Assembly (NCBI RefSeq): GCF_006517255.1
Contig: NZ_CP041185.1
Location: 2,728,001-2,792,000, forward strand
DNA length: 64,000 nt
Direction of reading: 5' to 3'
Origin: Janthinobacterium tructae
GTDB lineage: Bacteria; Pseudomonadota; Gammaproteobacteria; Burkholderiales; Burkholderiaceae_D
This document shows positions 52,421 to 60,900 of this stretch, piece by piece. The notes beneath the pieces were generated by a model. It did no database searches, was not told where the DNA came from, and saw only the letters and a list, made by a program, of their open reading frames with translations. The translations under genes were made by a program, and so were the position numbers. Each line of letters opens with the position of its first letter. Position 1 is the stretch's first letter.

Positions 52421-52678
52421 ATGAAAAAATCCCTGCTGATCGCCTCCCTGATGGTTGTTGCTCTGGCTGCTTGCAGCAAAAAAGAAGAAGCTCCTGCACC
52501 AGCACCAGTAGTTGAAACCCCAGCAGCTGCTCCAGCAGTTGAAGCTGCTCCAGCTGCCGCTGCTGCTGACGCTGCTGCTTCGGCCGCTACCGACGCTGCT
52601 GCTGCTGCTTCGGCTGCCGCTTCGGCCGCTAGCGACGCTGCTTCGGCTGCTTCGGCTGCTGCATCGGCTGCTAAGTAA
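52421..52678 (+). CDS. Small alanine-rich lipoprotein
   Basis: An 85-residue protein with a lipoprotein signal peptide (MKKSLLIASLMVVALAAC, lipobox LAAC, cysteine 18). It continues with SKKEE, a Pro/Ala-rich linker (about 25-47) and a long run of alanine with regularly spaced serine and aspartate (about 48-84) that should form an extended helix, possibly a coiled coil. The final lysine recalls the C-terminal lysine of Lpp-type lipoproteins. Codon use differs from the neighbours: alanine is mostly GCT or GCA rather than GCC or GCG, as in very highly expressed genes. AAGGA lies before the ATG, and a strong terminator follows. It is likely an abundant cell-envelope protein of unknown function. 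Confidence 0.8.
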   Translation: MKKSLLIASLMVVALAACSKKEEAPAPAPVVETPAAAPAVEAAPAAAAADAAASAATDAAAAASAAASAASDAASAASAAASAAK

Positions 52679-52698
52679 TTTAGCACCCTGCACTAGAG

Positions 52699-52726
52699 AA
52701 AGCCGACCTTCGGGTCGGCTTTTTTG
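52699..52726 (+). terminator. Intrinsic terminator of the lipoprotein gene
   Basis: Stem AGCCGACC (52701-52708) with GGTCGGCT (52713-52720), a TTCG tetraloop, then a T-run. Confidence 0.93.
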
Positions 52727-52733
52727 TTGGGTA

Positions 52734-52867
52734 AACGCCCAACCAAACCTACTGCGCGCCGCGCTTTGCGGCCTGCGATGCTCACCGGCTCGGCGCCCCC
52801 GTACTAAAGTACGGTTGCGCTTCTTAGCCACAAATCACTGGCGCTCGCTACGGTTTTGTTGGGCGTT
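52734..52867 (-). repeat. Structured intergenic repeat, copy 2 (inverted orientation)
   Basis: A 134-base copy on the opposite strand. The outer arms are AACGCCCAACCAAACC (52734-52749) with GGTTTTGTTGGGCGTT (52852-52867), 15 of 16 paired. The middle stem is TTTGCGGC (52765-52772) with GCCACAAA (52827-52834). The inner hairpin is CCGTACT (52799-52805) with AGTACGG (52808-52814). About 14 extra bases sit beside the inner hairpin compared with copy 1. It lies between convergent genes, right after the lipoprotein terminator. Confidence 0.85.
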
Positions 52868-52891
52868 GCTGCGTCCAGGTGCATGCACAAT

Positions 52892-52928
52892 AAAAAAGGC
52901 TGGCCCCGTTTCCCGGGCCAGCCTTTTT
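52892..52928 (-). terminator. Terminator of bamC, symmetric enough to act both ways
   Basis: Stem GGCTGGCCC (52898-52906) with GGGCCAGCC (52915-52923), flanked by A-runs on the left and T-runs on the right, so it can end transcription from either side. Confidence 0.88.
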
Positions 52929-52968
52929 AATGTGCGGCAGGATTTACGACCTGCCGGTATCAGCCTGC

Positions 52969-54162
52969 TTATTTCAACTGCTCGTTCAGCAAGCCCAGGA
53001 TCTTCTCGGCCACTGGCGAGACGTCCGCCTGACCTTCGTTGCTGAGGATGCTGACCAGGCTGGTGGAGCCATTGCCGGCCTTGACCAGGACGCGGTAGCG
53101 CTGCGCTTCCTTGTCCTTGTCGGAGGACGAGCCCCAGCTGAACAGTTTCGAGAAGAAACCATCTTTCTTGACGACATCCGGATCGACGTAACGCACGAAA
53201 TACGTGCCTTGCGTGCGGTCGCGGTCTTCCACCGTGAAGCCGACACGGTCCAGGGCCAGGCCGACACGGCGCCAGGCGCGGTCGAAACCTTCATCGACTT
53301 CGATGGCGCGCGCCGGCGTGGCGGCTTGGCCCACCAGCTTGGCGTGCTGCGGCTGCACGATGGCGGCGTCGACGGCCGTCTTCGCCTGCGCATCGTCGCT
53401 GGCCGCGCCCAGGCGCGTCATCAGCTTGGCCAGGAATTGCGCTTCCAGGCCTGGATCGTTGGGACGCGCGGTCCAGGTGGTGGTTTCCTTGTCGCGGCCC
53501 GTAACGACCTCTTCCACGCCACGGTGGCTGATGTAGATCTCGGTCGAACCGTCGGCCAGGCGTTCCACGCGGGTGCGGAACTTGTCTTTCTCGCCCGTCG
53601 AATACATCGAATCGAAGGCCTTGCCGATGGTGTTGCGGATAAAGTCCTGCGGCAGCTTGGCGCGGTTTTCGTTCCACTCGGTTTCCATGATGCCAGCCGT
53701 CGGCTGGTCGATGGCGACGGTAAAGCCCGAATCTTCCCAGAATTGCTTGAGCTGCGGCCACAGTACTTCAGGCGACTGCTTGACGACCAGCCAGCGCTGA
53801 TTGCCCGCGCGCTCGACCTTCACGCCACCGGCCGTGACAGGCACGACACCCACCACGCCGTCGGCGCCCACGATGACGGGCGTACCGGCCGTGGCGTTGC
53901 GCTGCGCGTTGTAGCCGGAAGCCGTGGCCACGCCATTCTTCGCATCCGGCAGGGAGTAGCGGTTGTCCTGCTGCAATTGCGTCAGGTCAGGCGGCACGTC
54001 CAGGGTGCTGGCTTTCTTGACCGACTTGTAGTCGACCTTGTCGCCGCCGACTACCGAACTGATCATGCCACAGCCCGCGAGGCTGGCTGCGACGGCGCCG
54101 ATGACGATGCCGCGGACGGCGATGGTGGCAGGCGCCGGTTTGGTTTTCTTGCAATTAGTCAT
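52969..54162 (-). CDS. bamC: Outer membrane protein assembly lipoprotein BamC
   Basis: A 397-residue lipoprotein of the NlpB/DapX (BamC) family, part of the BAM complex that inserts beta-barrel proteins. The signal peptide ends with lipobox LAGC (cysteine 31). An unstructured N-terminal segment follows (KASTLDVPPDLTQLQQDNRY, the BamD-contacting type). Two helix-grip domains come next, including WLVVKQSPEVLWPQLKQFW and FDRAWRRVGLALDRVGF. It is 80 bases downstream of dapA, the same order as the E. coli dapA-bamC pair, so they are probably cotranscribed. Confidence 0.92.
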   Translation of the reverse strand: MTNCKKTKPAPATIAVRGIVIGAVAASLAGCGMISSVVGGDKVDYKSVKKASTLDVPPDLTQLQQDNRYSLPDAKNGVATASGYNAQRNATAGTPVIVGADGVVGVVPVTAGGVKVERAGNQRWLVVKQSPEVLWPQLKQFWEDSGFTVAIDQPTAGIMETEWNENRAKLPQDFIRNTIGKAFDSMYSTGEKDKFRTRVERLADGSTEIYISHRGVEEVVTGRDKETTTWTARPNDPGLEAQFLAKLMTRLGAASDDAQAKTAVDAAIVQPQHAKLVGQAATPARAIEVDEGFDRAWRRVGLALDRVGFTVEDRDRTQGTYFVRYVDPDVVKKDGFFSKLFSWGSSSDKDKEAQRYRVLVKAGNGSTSLVSILSNEGQADVSPVAEKILGLLNEQLK

Positions 54163-54242
54163 GTCGTAACTGGATAAGAAGCTAAGTAGCAGCTGGAATC
54201 AGGGAAGGTCCGGACTGGTCAAGCCCGGGCTTGAAGTTCGGC

Positions 54243-55121
54243 TTAAGACAGGATGCCGGCGTCGCGCAAGGCATCGCGCACGGTGGCATGGCAATTTTCA
54301 GCCAGCGGCACCAGTGGCAAGCGTATGCCGGCTGGCATCATGCCCATTTCGGCCAGCGCCCATTTGACGGGCACCGGGTTGGGCTCGACAAACAATTTCT
54401 GGTGCAGGGGGAAAACTTTGTTATTGATGGCGATCGCCGTGGCGCGATCGCCCGCCATGGCTGCGACGCACAGTTCGTGCATGGCGCGCGGCGCCACATT
54501 GGCCGTCACGGAGATGTTGCCGTGGCCGCCGCAGAACATCAGCGCCATGGCCGTCGGATCATCGCCCGAGTACACGGCGAAGTCCGCTGGCACCAGGCGC
54601 AACAGGTCGATGCCACGGCCGATATTGCCGGTCGCATCTTTCACACCGACAATATTCGGGATGGCGGACAGGCGCACGATGGTTTCGTTGCTCATGTCGG
54701 CAACGGTGCGGCCAGGCACGTTGTACAGGATGACGGGGATGTCGACGGCTTCGGCGATGGCCTTGAAGTGCTGGTACATGCCTTCCTGGGTAGGACGGTT
54801 GTAGTACGGCACCACTTGCAAAACAGCATCGGCGCCCGCTTCTTTCGCATAGCGCGTCAGTTTGATGGCCTCGGCCGTGGAGTTGCCACCGGCGCCGGCG
54901 ATGATAGGAATGCGTCCCTTGGCATGTTCGACGGTCAACTTGATCAGTTCGCAGTGTTCTTCCACGCTCACTGTTGCCGATTCGCCCGTGGTGCCAACGA
55001 TGACGATGCTGTCCGTACCCTCGGCAATATGCCAGTCGATCAGCTTGCGCAGACCTGGAAAGTCCAGACTGCCGTCAGCGTGCATCGGGGTGACGATTGC
55101 TACAATGCTGCCCTTGATCAT
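54243..55121 (-). CDS. dapA: 4-hydroxy-tetrahydrodipicolinate synthase
   Basis: A 292-residue enzyme that condenses pyruvate with aspartate semialdehyde at the entry to lysine and diaminopimelate synthesis. The TIM-barrel family signatures are present: [18 protein letters not shown], the [14 protein letters not shown] loop with the active tyrosine, and GVKDATGN with the Schiff-base lysine at 161. On the minus strand the ATG follows TATAAA by only six bases and has no ribosome binding site. An alternative -10, TACAAT, lies about 30 bases further up, so the transcript start is uncertain. It is followed by bamC. Confidence 0.96.
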   Translation of the reverse strand: MIKGSIVAIVTPMHADGSLDFPGLRKLIDWHIAEGTDSIVIVGTTGESATVSVEEHCELIKLTVEHAKGRIPIIAGAGGNSTAEAIKLTRYAKEAGADAVLQVVPYYNRPTQEGMYQHFKAIAEAVDIPVILYNVPGRTVADMSNETIVRLSAIPNIVGVKDATGNIGRGIDLLRLVPADFAVYSGDDPTAMALMFCGGHGNISVTANVAPRAMHELCVAAMAGDRATAIAINNKVFPLHQKLFVEPNPVPVKWALAEMGMMPAGIRLPLVPLAENCHATVRDALRDAGILS

Positions 55122-55205
55122 AGTAAGTTTATAGCGCCGATAAATAAAACAACGATTGTAGCGGATAGCCCGCGCCTGTGGTGCATTCTGACATAGTATG
55201 GCCGC

Positions 55206-55790
55206 TCAAAACGTCGGCAGCAAGGCTGCCAACCGTGGAAAATCCGGCCGGACGGCACAAATTCGTTGCACCAGAGCAGCTTTTGGCTGTTCCACGCGCC
55301 CATCCTCGTACGCTACCACACGCAAGCCGTGCTGCACCGCCCAGGTCAGCATTTCGCCTTCCTTCAGCAGGAATTTAGGATTCGACGGCTTGCCGAACTG
55401 TTCATTGCCTTCGGCAAAGGTTTCATACAGCAGCACGCCATCGGGCGCCAGGCTGGCCACCATTGCTTCGAGCAAAGGCCGGTGCAGATAATTGGTGACG
55501 ACGATGCCGGCAAAGCGGCCAGCCGCGAACGGCCATACGGCACCCGGCGCCTCCAGATCCACCAGCGAGGTGGTGATGCCCGTGCCGGCCGCCTTTTCCA
55601 GCATTTCCGGATCGTGGTCGAGCGCGATCACGGGGTGGCCCAGGCTGACCAGGTGGCGCGCATGGCGCCCGGCGCCACAGGCCAGGTCCAGCACTTCACC
55701 GCCCGGGATCAGGGGCGCCCAGCGGCGCAGCCAGCCCGAAATCGCTTCAGTTTCTATTGTTGGTTCAGTTACTTGCATCGGTACTTTCAT
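55206..55790 (-). CDS. SAM-dependent methyltransferase
   Basis: A 194-residue class I methyltransferase. Motif I is VLDLACGAGRHARHL (about residues 33-47), with ALDHDPEML for the adenosine-ribose acidic residue and IVVTNYLHRPLL for motif IV. It resembles small TehB-like enzymes. The substrate is unknown. A second in-frame ATG four codons in could also be the start; neither has a strong ribosome binding site. It sits between the site-2-type protease and dapA on the same strand, with short gaps. Confidence 0.85.
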   Translation of the reverse strand: MKVPMQVTEPTIETEAISGWLRRWAPLIPGGEVLDLACGAGRHARHLVSLGHPVIALDHDPEMLEKAAGTGITTSLVDLEAPGAVWPFAAGRFAGIVVTNYLHRPLLEAMVASLAPDGVLLYETFAEGNEQFGKPSNPKFLLKEGEMLTWAVQHGLRVVAYEDGRVEQPKAALVQRICAVRPDFPRLAALLPTF

Positions 55791-55821
55791 CAGTTAATTG
55801 CATGCATCAGCTTGCGCGGCA

Positions 55822-56499
55822 TCAAGTCAAGATGGCCGTCAGGGGCGTGACCAGGGTGACAAAAATTCCTATGACAAATTCGATCGCCGCCAGCAGGGCG
55901 CGGTTCAAGATGCCCGTGTACATCAGCAGCACCAGGGCGCCGAAGACATACAGGCTGTAGCGCTCGATGCTGGCGTAAGGACGCGCCAGCTGCATCGGCA
56001 GCAAGCCCGTCATGATGCGCCCGCCATCGAGCGGCGGCACGGGAATCAGATTAAAGACAAACATGGCCGCATTCACGCTGACGCCGGCGCCGGCCATCTT
56101 GCGGAAAAACATGCCCATTTCCGTTGGCGGCAGGACGCTGAGGACGACAAAGGCGATCATCCAGCCAAAACCCATGACGAAATTGGCGCCAGGACCGGCA
56201 AACGCCACCCAGGCCATCTGCTTCTTCGGATTGCGCAGGCGGCTGAAATCGACGGGCACCGGCTTGGCATAGCCAAACGGTACCTGGATCGTGAAATACA
56301 GTATCAAGGGCAGCAGTATCGTGCCGAAAGGATCGATATGCCGGATGGGATTGAGGCTCAGCCTGCCCTCATTCGAGGCCGTGGGGTCGCCGAAATAGCG
56401 GGCGGCGTAGCCGTGCGCCGCCTCATGCAGGGAAATGGCAAACAGCACCGGCACCAGGTACACCGCAACGGTCTGGACTATCGTATTGAAATCGCTCAT
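55822..56499 (-). CDS. Site-2-protease-like M50 membrane metalloprotease
   Basis: A 225-residue polytopic membrane protein of the M50 zinc-protease group. The zinc motif HEAAH is at residues 25-29 and the third ligand lies in NLIPVPPLDGG (aspartate 158), both within membrane helices. There is no PDZ domain, so it is the short type that is common beside YciO-like genes. The substrate is unknown; regulated cleavage of membrane proteins is the general role of the family. Confidence 0.9.
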   Translation of the reverse strand: MSDFNTIVQTVAVYLVPVLFAISLHEAAHGYAARYFGDPTASNEGRLSLNPIRHIDPFGTILLPLILYFTIQVPFGYAKPVPVDFSRLRNPKKQMAWVAFAGPGANFVMGFGWMIAFVVLSVLPPTEMGMFFRKMAGAGVSVNAAMFVFNLIPVPPLDGGRIMTGLLPMQLARPYASIERYSLYVFGALVLLMYTGILNRALLAAIEFVIGIFVTLVTPLTAILT

Positions 56500-56592
56500 G
56501 ACCGCGATTCTACCAGAGGCGTCCTGGACACTTTCTTACGTTGCCGTTAAAGACAGGTAAATTTCGGCGCCGGGATGGACGCGCGATGCCGC

Positions 56593-57216
56593 CTACAAGC
56601 CCAGCACGGCCGGGTCGCCGCGTCCCACGCGCACCACTTCCGGCTCCGCTCCCGTCAGGTCGATCACGGTGCTGGGGCCATGCGCGCAGACGCCGCCATC
56701 GATGATCAGGTCGACCAGCTTTTCCAGCCGTTCGCGGATCGTGTCGGCATCCGTCAGGCTGTCTTCGTCGCCAGGCAGGGTCAGGGTCGCACCCAGCAGG
56801 GGCTGGCCCAGTTCTTCCAGCAGGCTTTGCACGATGCGGTGCTGCGGCACGCGCAGGCCGATGGTCTTGCGCGAAGGATGGCTGAGGCGGCGCGGCACTT
56901 CCTTGGTCGCCTCCAGGATGAAGGTATAGGCGCCCGGCGTGCCCGCCTTGAGCAGGCGGAACTGGCGGTTGTCCACGCGGGCATACAAGCCCAGTTCGCT
57001 CAAGTCGCGGCACAGCAGGGTCAGATGATGCTTTTCATCCACGCCACGGATGCGACGCAGGCGCTCGACGGCGCCCTTGTCGTCGAGCTGGCACACCAGC
57101 GCGTAGCAGGAATCCGTGGGCAAGGCGACCACGCCGCCGGACTCGATGATCTGCGCCGCCTGTTTGATCAGGCGCAATTGCGGATTCTCGGGGTGAATCT
57201 GGAAAAATTGACTCAT
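56593..57216 (-). CDS. YciO-type Sua5/YrdC-family protein
   Basis: A 207-residue protein of the Sua5/YrdC/YciO family, whose catalytic members make threonylcarbamoyl-AMP for tRNA t6A. Segments such as HHLTLLCRDLSELGLYA, TPGAYTFILEATKEVPRR and KTIGLRVPQHRIVQ place it with the YciO branch. YciO is not the main t6A enzyme in E. coli and its role there is unsettled. It lies near a PHP phosphatase gene; E. coli yciO is also next to that kind of gene (yciV/rnm). Confidence 0.88.
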   Translation of the reverse strand: MSQFFQIHPENPQLRLIKQAAQIIESGGVVALPTDSCYALVCQLDDKGAVERLRRIRGVDEKHHLTLLCRDLSELGLYARVDNRQFRLLKAGTPGAYTFILEATKEVPRRLSHPSRKTIGLRVPQHRIVQSLLEELGQPLLGATLTLPGDEDSLTDADTIRERLEKLVDLIIDGGVCAHGPSTVIDLTGAEPEVVRVGRGDPAVLGL

Positions 57217-57252
57217 GGTCTACGTAGTCTTAGTTATTGGCATTAATTATCA

Positions 57253-58137
57253 TTATTGCACGCCGCGCAGGGCGGCGATGCGTTGCTCGATCGGTGGATG
57301 GGTGGCGAACAGCGCGCCCCAGCCGCCATTGCCGCCGCTGATGCCCAGCGCCTGCATCGATTGCGGCAGTTCGCCCGGCGGCACACCACCCAGGCGGGCC
57401 AGCGCATGCATCATCGGCGTGGGGCTGCCGAGCAGCTTGGCGGAACCGGCATCGGCGCGAAATTCGCGCTGGCGCGAGAACCAGGCCACGATGATGGAAG
57501 CGAGCAAGCCGAAGATGACTTCGCACACCATCACGGTAACAAAGTAACCAATGCCGCGTCCGCCGCCTTCGCGGTTGTTATTTTTCAGCAGCACATTGTC
57601 GACAAAGAAACCCACCACTCTGGCCATGAAGACGACAAAGGTATTCACCACGCCCTGGATCAGGGTCAAGGTCACCATGTCGCCGTTGGCGACGTGGGCG
57701 ATCTCGTGGCCCAGCACGGCTTCGACTTCATCGCGGTTCATGCTCTGCAGCAAGCCGGTCGAGACGGCCACCAGCGCCGAATTTTTGAAGGCGCCCGTGG
57801 CAAACGCATTCGCGTCGCCTTCGTACACGGCCACCTCCGGCATGCCGATGCCGGCCCGCTCGGACAAGGCGCGCACGGTATTGACCAGCCACAACTCGGT
57901 CGACGAGGTGGGGTTGTCGATGACGCGCGCGCCTGTGCTCCACTTGGCCATCGGTTTGCTGATCAACAGAGAAAAGATCGACCCTGTAAAACCCACCACC
58001 AGCGAAAACACCAGCAGGCTGCCCAGGTTCAGGGTGCTGCCGCGCGCCGGATTGCCCACGCCCAACAAGCTGAGGACGAGCGACAGCACCAGCATCACGG
58101 CCAGGTTGGTGGCAATAAAAAGGACGATACGTTTCAT
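57253..58137 (-). CDS. htpX: Membrane protease HtpX
   Basis: A 294-residue integral membrane zinc metalloprotease (M48) that degrades misfolded membrane proteins together with FtsH. Two N-terminal helices (about 5-25 and 38-58) precede the cytoplasmic HEIAH zinc motif (144-148). Two further helices span roughly 155-215, and the third ligand region is [14 protein letters not shown]. The start has GGAG upstream. It lies 36 bases ahead of the YciO-type gene on the same strand and is preceded by a structured intergenic repeat. Confidence 0.95.
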   Translation of the reverse strand: MKRIVLFIATNLAVMLVLSLVLSLLGVGNPARGSTLNLGSLLVFSLVVGFTGSIFSLLISKPMAKWSTGARVIDNPTSSTELWLVNTVRALSERAGIGMPEVAVYEGDANAFATGAFKNSALVAVSTGLLQSMNRDEVEAVLGHEIAHVANGDMVTLTLIQGVVNTFVVFMARVVGFFVDNVLLKNNNREGGGRGIGYFVTVMVCEVIFGLLASIIVAWFSRQREFRADAGSAKLLGSPTPMMHALARLGGVPPGELPQSMQALGISGGNGGWGALFATHPPIEQRIAALRGVQ

Positions 58138-58219
58138 GGGCGATGGCTCCAGAATGAGAGTAATAGCTAAAAGATAAGCATGCAGTGGCGAATTTCAAGC
58201 CCGCGCACATCCTGCACTT

Positions 58220-58339
58220 AATGCCTAAGAAAATCGTCGCGAGCGGATGTGAATTGTGGCCGAGAAGCGGAGCTGTGCTTTAGCACAGTGAGCATCGCAG
58301 GCCGCAAGTCGCGCCGCGCAGTAGATTTTCGACGGCATT
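58220..58339 (+). repeat. Structured intergenic repeat, copy 3
   Basis: A 120-base copy. The outer arms are AATGCC (58220-58225) and GAAAATC (58229-58235) with GATTTTC (58324-58330) and GGCATT (58334-58339). The middle stem is TTGTGGCC (58254-58261) with GGCCGCAA (58300-58307). The inner hairpin is CTGTGCT (58273-58279) with AGCACAG (58282-58288). Core words GAGAAGCG, TGAGCATCGC and GCGCAGTAG match the other copies. Its right end overlaps the stop codon of the PHP gene. Confidence 0.85.
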
Positions 58340-59171
58340 AAAACCAGTCGTGCCAGATCGGGGTTACGTTAGCAGGTAAAGGCGGCAGCTTGGCAAAATC
58401 CACGCGCGACTCGCCCGGCGCATGGAAATCCGTGCCGCGCGAAGCGAGGAAGCCATAGGCGTTGGCCAGCTGCGCGTATTCGGGATACTGGTCCGGACTG
58501 TGGCTGCCCGTGACGACTTCGATGGCCACGCCGCCGAGTTGCTTGAATTCATCGAACAGCACGCCTTGCGCCATGTCGCTGAAGCGGTAGCGGCCCGGAT
58601 GGGCGATGACGGCCACGCCGCCTGCGCCGCGTATCCAGCCCACCGCCTCGGCCAGCGTGGCCCAGCGGTGCTCGACGTAGCCCGGCTTGCCTTCCGACAG
58701 GTATTTCTTGAACACGTCAGGGATGTTCGCGCATTTCCCCGTTTCCACGATGTAGCGGGCAAAGTGCGTGCGCGACATCAGATCCGGATTGCCGACAAAT
58801 TTCAAGGCCCCTTCATAAGCGTCGGGGATGCCGGCCAGATCCAGCTGGCGGGCGATTTCGCGGCCGCGCGCGTCGCGCCCCGAACGTGTCTGGTGCAAGC
58901 CCTGTACCAGACCCGGATTGTTTTCATCGACTTGCAAGCCCACGATGTGCACGGTCTGGCCGGCCCAGGTGATGGAAATTTCCACGCCGGCCACGAAGCG
59001 CATGCCCAGGTCCAGCGCGGCCGCGCGCGCGGCGGCGACGCCGGACACTTCATCGTGGTCCGTCAGCGCCCATACATCGACGCCCGCCTTGCGCGCGTAC
59101 GCAGCCACGGCAGCGGGCGCGAGCACGCCGTCGGAAATATTCGAATGACAATGCAGGTCGACTTTAAGCAT
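58338..59171 (-). CDS. PHP-domain phosphatase (YciV / RNase AM type)
   Basis: A 277-residue enzyme of the PHP family. Metal-binding motifs are DLHCHSNISDG at the N-terminus, ALTDHDEVSG, VIAHPGRY and the late GTDFHAPGE. The closest match is E. coli YciV, reported as a 3',5'-nucleoside bisphosphate phosphatase with 5'-to-3' exonuclease activity on short RNA. The nearby YciO-type gene supports this reading. The stop codon lies inside the right arm of a structured repeat. Confidence 0.88.
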   Translation of the reverse strand: MLKVDLHCHSNISDGVLAPAAVAAYARKAGVDVWALTDHDEVSGVAAARAAALDLGMRFVAGVEISITWAGQTVHIVGLQVDENNPGLVQGLHQTRSGRDARGREIARQLDLAGIPDAYEGALKFVGNPDLMSRTHFARYIVETGKCANIPDVFKKYLSEGKPGYVEHRWATLAEAVGWIRGAGGVAVIAHPGRYRFSDMAQGVLFDEFKQLGGVAIEVVTGSHSPDQYPEYAQLANAYGFLASRGTDFHAPGESRVDFAKLPPLPANVTPIWHDWF

Positions 59172-59273
59172 GTGAAAACAATACCCTGCACGGGCTCAGC
59201 ATGGAAGAAGTTTTCATTGTACGCTGCTTGCCCGATAAGGAAGTCGCGTTAGCGACACAGTTGTGCCAGCGCA

Positions 59274-60161
59274 TTACTGCGCCAGGAAAGTTTCCACCAG
59301 ACGCGCCAGCTCCGCCGGCTGGTCATGGTGCAGCATGTGGCCCGCGTCCGCCATCATCTCGCAGCGCACATCCTTGATGCAGGCCAAACGCCGGTCGATT
59401 TCGATGCGCGCCTCTTCCTTCTGCCCCATCCATTGCCACATATTCGTGTCATCGGCTTCCACCCACAGCACCGGTGCCGTGATGCGGCGCCAGCACGCCA
59501 TCACTTCGTCCACCTGGTACAGGATGGGATTGACCCGCTTGTGCTGCGGGTCGCCCAGGATGTCCCACTCGCCCGCCTCGTTCTGCGCCGACCAGTGCTC
59601 GGCCAGGAAAGCGGCGCGCGCGTCCGGCAGGCGCGGATTGGTCTTTTGCAGGCGCTCGGCCACGGCCTGCCGGCTCGGATAGCTGCGCATCGCGGGCGGC
59701 TCGCGCAATTCGGCTAGCCACTTGGCGTAGCGGCCCGGCGCCTGCTCCGGCTTGCTCGCCATCATGCCGAAGCCTTCCAGGTTGATGAAACGGCTGATGC
59801 GCTCGGGCCGCACACCCGCATACAGGCCGGCCACGTTGGCGCCCATGCTGTGGCCGAGCAGCCTGACGGGGGCATCCGGCGAATAGTGCAGCAGCATGGC
59901 GTCCAGGTCGGCCAAGTAGTCGGGGAACCAGTACGTGTCCGATTGCGTGTAATCGCTCAGGCCAAAGCCGCGCCAGTCGGGCGCGATCACGTGCCAGTCA
60001 CCTTGCAATTCGTCGACGACGAACTGGAACGAGGCGGCCACGTCCATCCAGCCGTGCACCATGAACAGGATGGGCGCGCCTTCGCGGCCCCAGTGGCGCA
60101 CATGCGTGCGGGCGCCGCGGATGTTGATGAATTCGGAACGGGAAAGTTTCATGGGTTTCAT
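59274..60161 (-). CDS. Alpha/beta hydrolase
   Basis: A 295-residue alpha/beta-hydrolase of the epoxide hydrolase/esterase kind. It shows the oxyanion strand MVHGWMDVAASF, the PDWRGFGLSD block, the nucleophile elbow GHSMG (serine 105), a probable acid in WVEADDTN and the histidine in AGHMLHHDQP. The substrate is unknown. I chose ATG 60161; the frame is open to 60227 but those codons lack homology-like features, and an ATG at 60152 is also possible. It leads the minus-strand run toward the PHP gene. Confidence 0.87.
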   Translation of the reverse strand: MKPMKLSRSEFINIRGARTHVRHWGREGAPILFMVHGWMDVAASFQFVVDELQGDWHVIAPDWRGFGLSDYTQSDTYWFPDYLADLDAMLLHYSPDAPVRLLGHSMGANVAGLYAGVRPERISRFINLEGFGMMASKPEQAPGRYAKWLAELREPPAMRSYPSRQAVAERLQKTNPRLPDARAAFLAEHWSAQNEAGEWDILGDPQHKRVNPILYQVDEVMACWRRITAPVLWVEADDTNMWQWMGQKEEARIEIDRRLACIKDVRCEMMADAGHMLHHDQPAELARLVETFLAQ

Positions 60162-60368
60162 CTGATTGCCTGCCTTGAAAGTGGCGCGGATGGCGCCACA
60201 TGCTGTGTATGTAGATAAGGTGCGCATAAAAGTACGACCGTTCGATTATTATACCGGATTAGCGCCGGGCGCCAGGACTTGTCCTGCAACAGCGTAAAAT
60301 AGCGTACGCAGCACAGTAAAACTTCAGCGTCCGGCCATGCCCGGCGCTTCCACCACCGCCACAGGCTA

Positions 60369-60896
60369 ATGATGACACTCTACCAATTGGGCGCCGATGC
60401 GCCACAGATTGACGCTTCCGCTTTTGTTGCCGACACGGCCAACGTGATCGGCAAGGTGACCCTGGAAGCGAACACCTCCGTATGGTTCGGCGCGACGCTT
60501 CGCGGCGACAATGAACGCATCACCGTGGGCGCCAACAGCAATGTGCAGGAAGGCGCCGTACTGCACACGGACCCGGGCTACCCACTGGACATCGGCCAGA
60601 ACGTCACCATCGGCCACCAGGCCATGTTGCATGGGTGCACGATTGGCGATGGCGCCCTGATCGGCATCCAGGCCGTGATCCTGAACGGCGCGAAGATCGG
60701 CAAAGGGTGTCTGGTCGGCGCGGGCGCCCTGGTCACGGAAGGCAAGGAATTTCCCGACAATATGCTGATCATCGGCTCGCCGGCAAAAGCCGTGCGGCCC
60801 CTGACGGAAGACGATATCACCAGGCTACAAGGCAACGCCGTGAACTATGTGCAACGCGGCCAGCTATTTAATACGCAACTCAAGAAGATTGGATAA
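60369..60896 (+). CDS. Gamma-class carbonic anhydrase family protein
   Basis: A 175-residue left-handed beta-helix protein of the gamma carbonic anhydrase (YrdA/PaaY-like) family. Zinc-binding histidines are at 66, 83 and 88 (HTDPG, GHQAMLHGC). The hexapeptide repeats run from about residue 15 to 140, and the C-terminal helix begins near LTEDDITRLQ. Activity as carbonic anhydrase is possible but not proven for this subgroup. The Hsp33 gene starts four bases after its stop, so the two form an operon. Confidence 0.92.
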   Translation: MMTLYQLGADAPQIDASAFVADTANVIGKVTLEANTSVWFGATLRGDNERITVGANSNVQEGAVLHTDPGYPLDIGQNVTIGHQAMLHGCTIGDGALIGIQAVILNGAKIGKGCLVGAGALVTEGKEFPDNMLIIGSPAKAVRPLTEDDITRLQGNAVNYVQRGQLFNTQLKKIG

Positions 60897-60900
60897 AAGA

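Noticed and set aside
50193..58339. Reading the three structured repeats as MITE copies
   Set aside because: The arms are not the same between copies, only complementary within each, and no consistent target duplication was seen.
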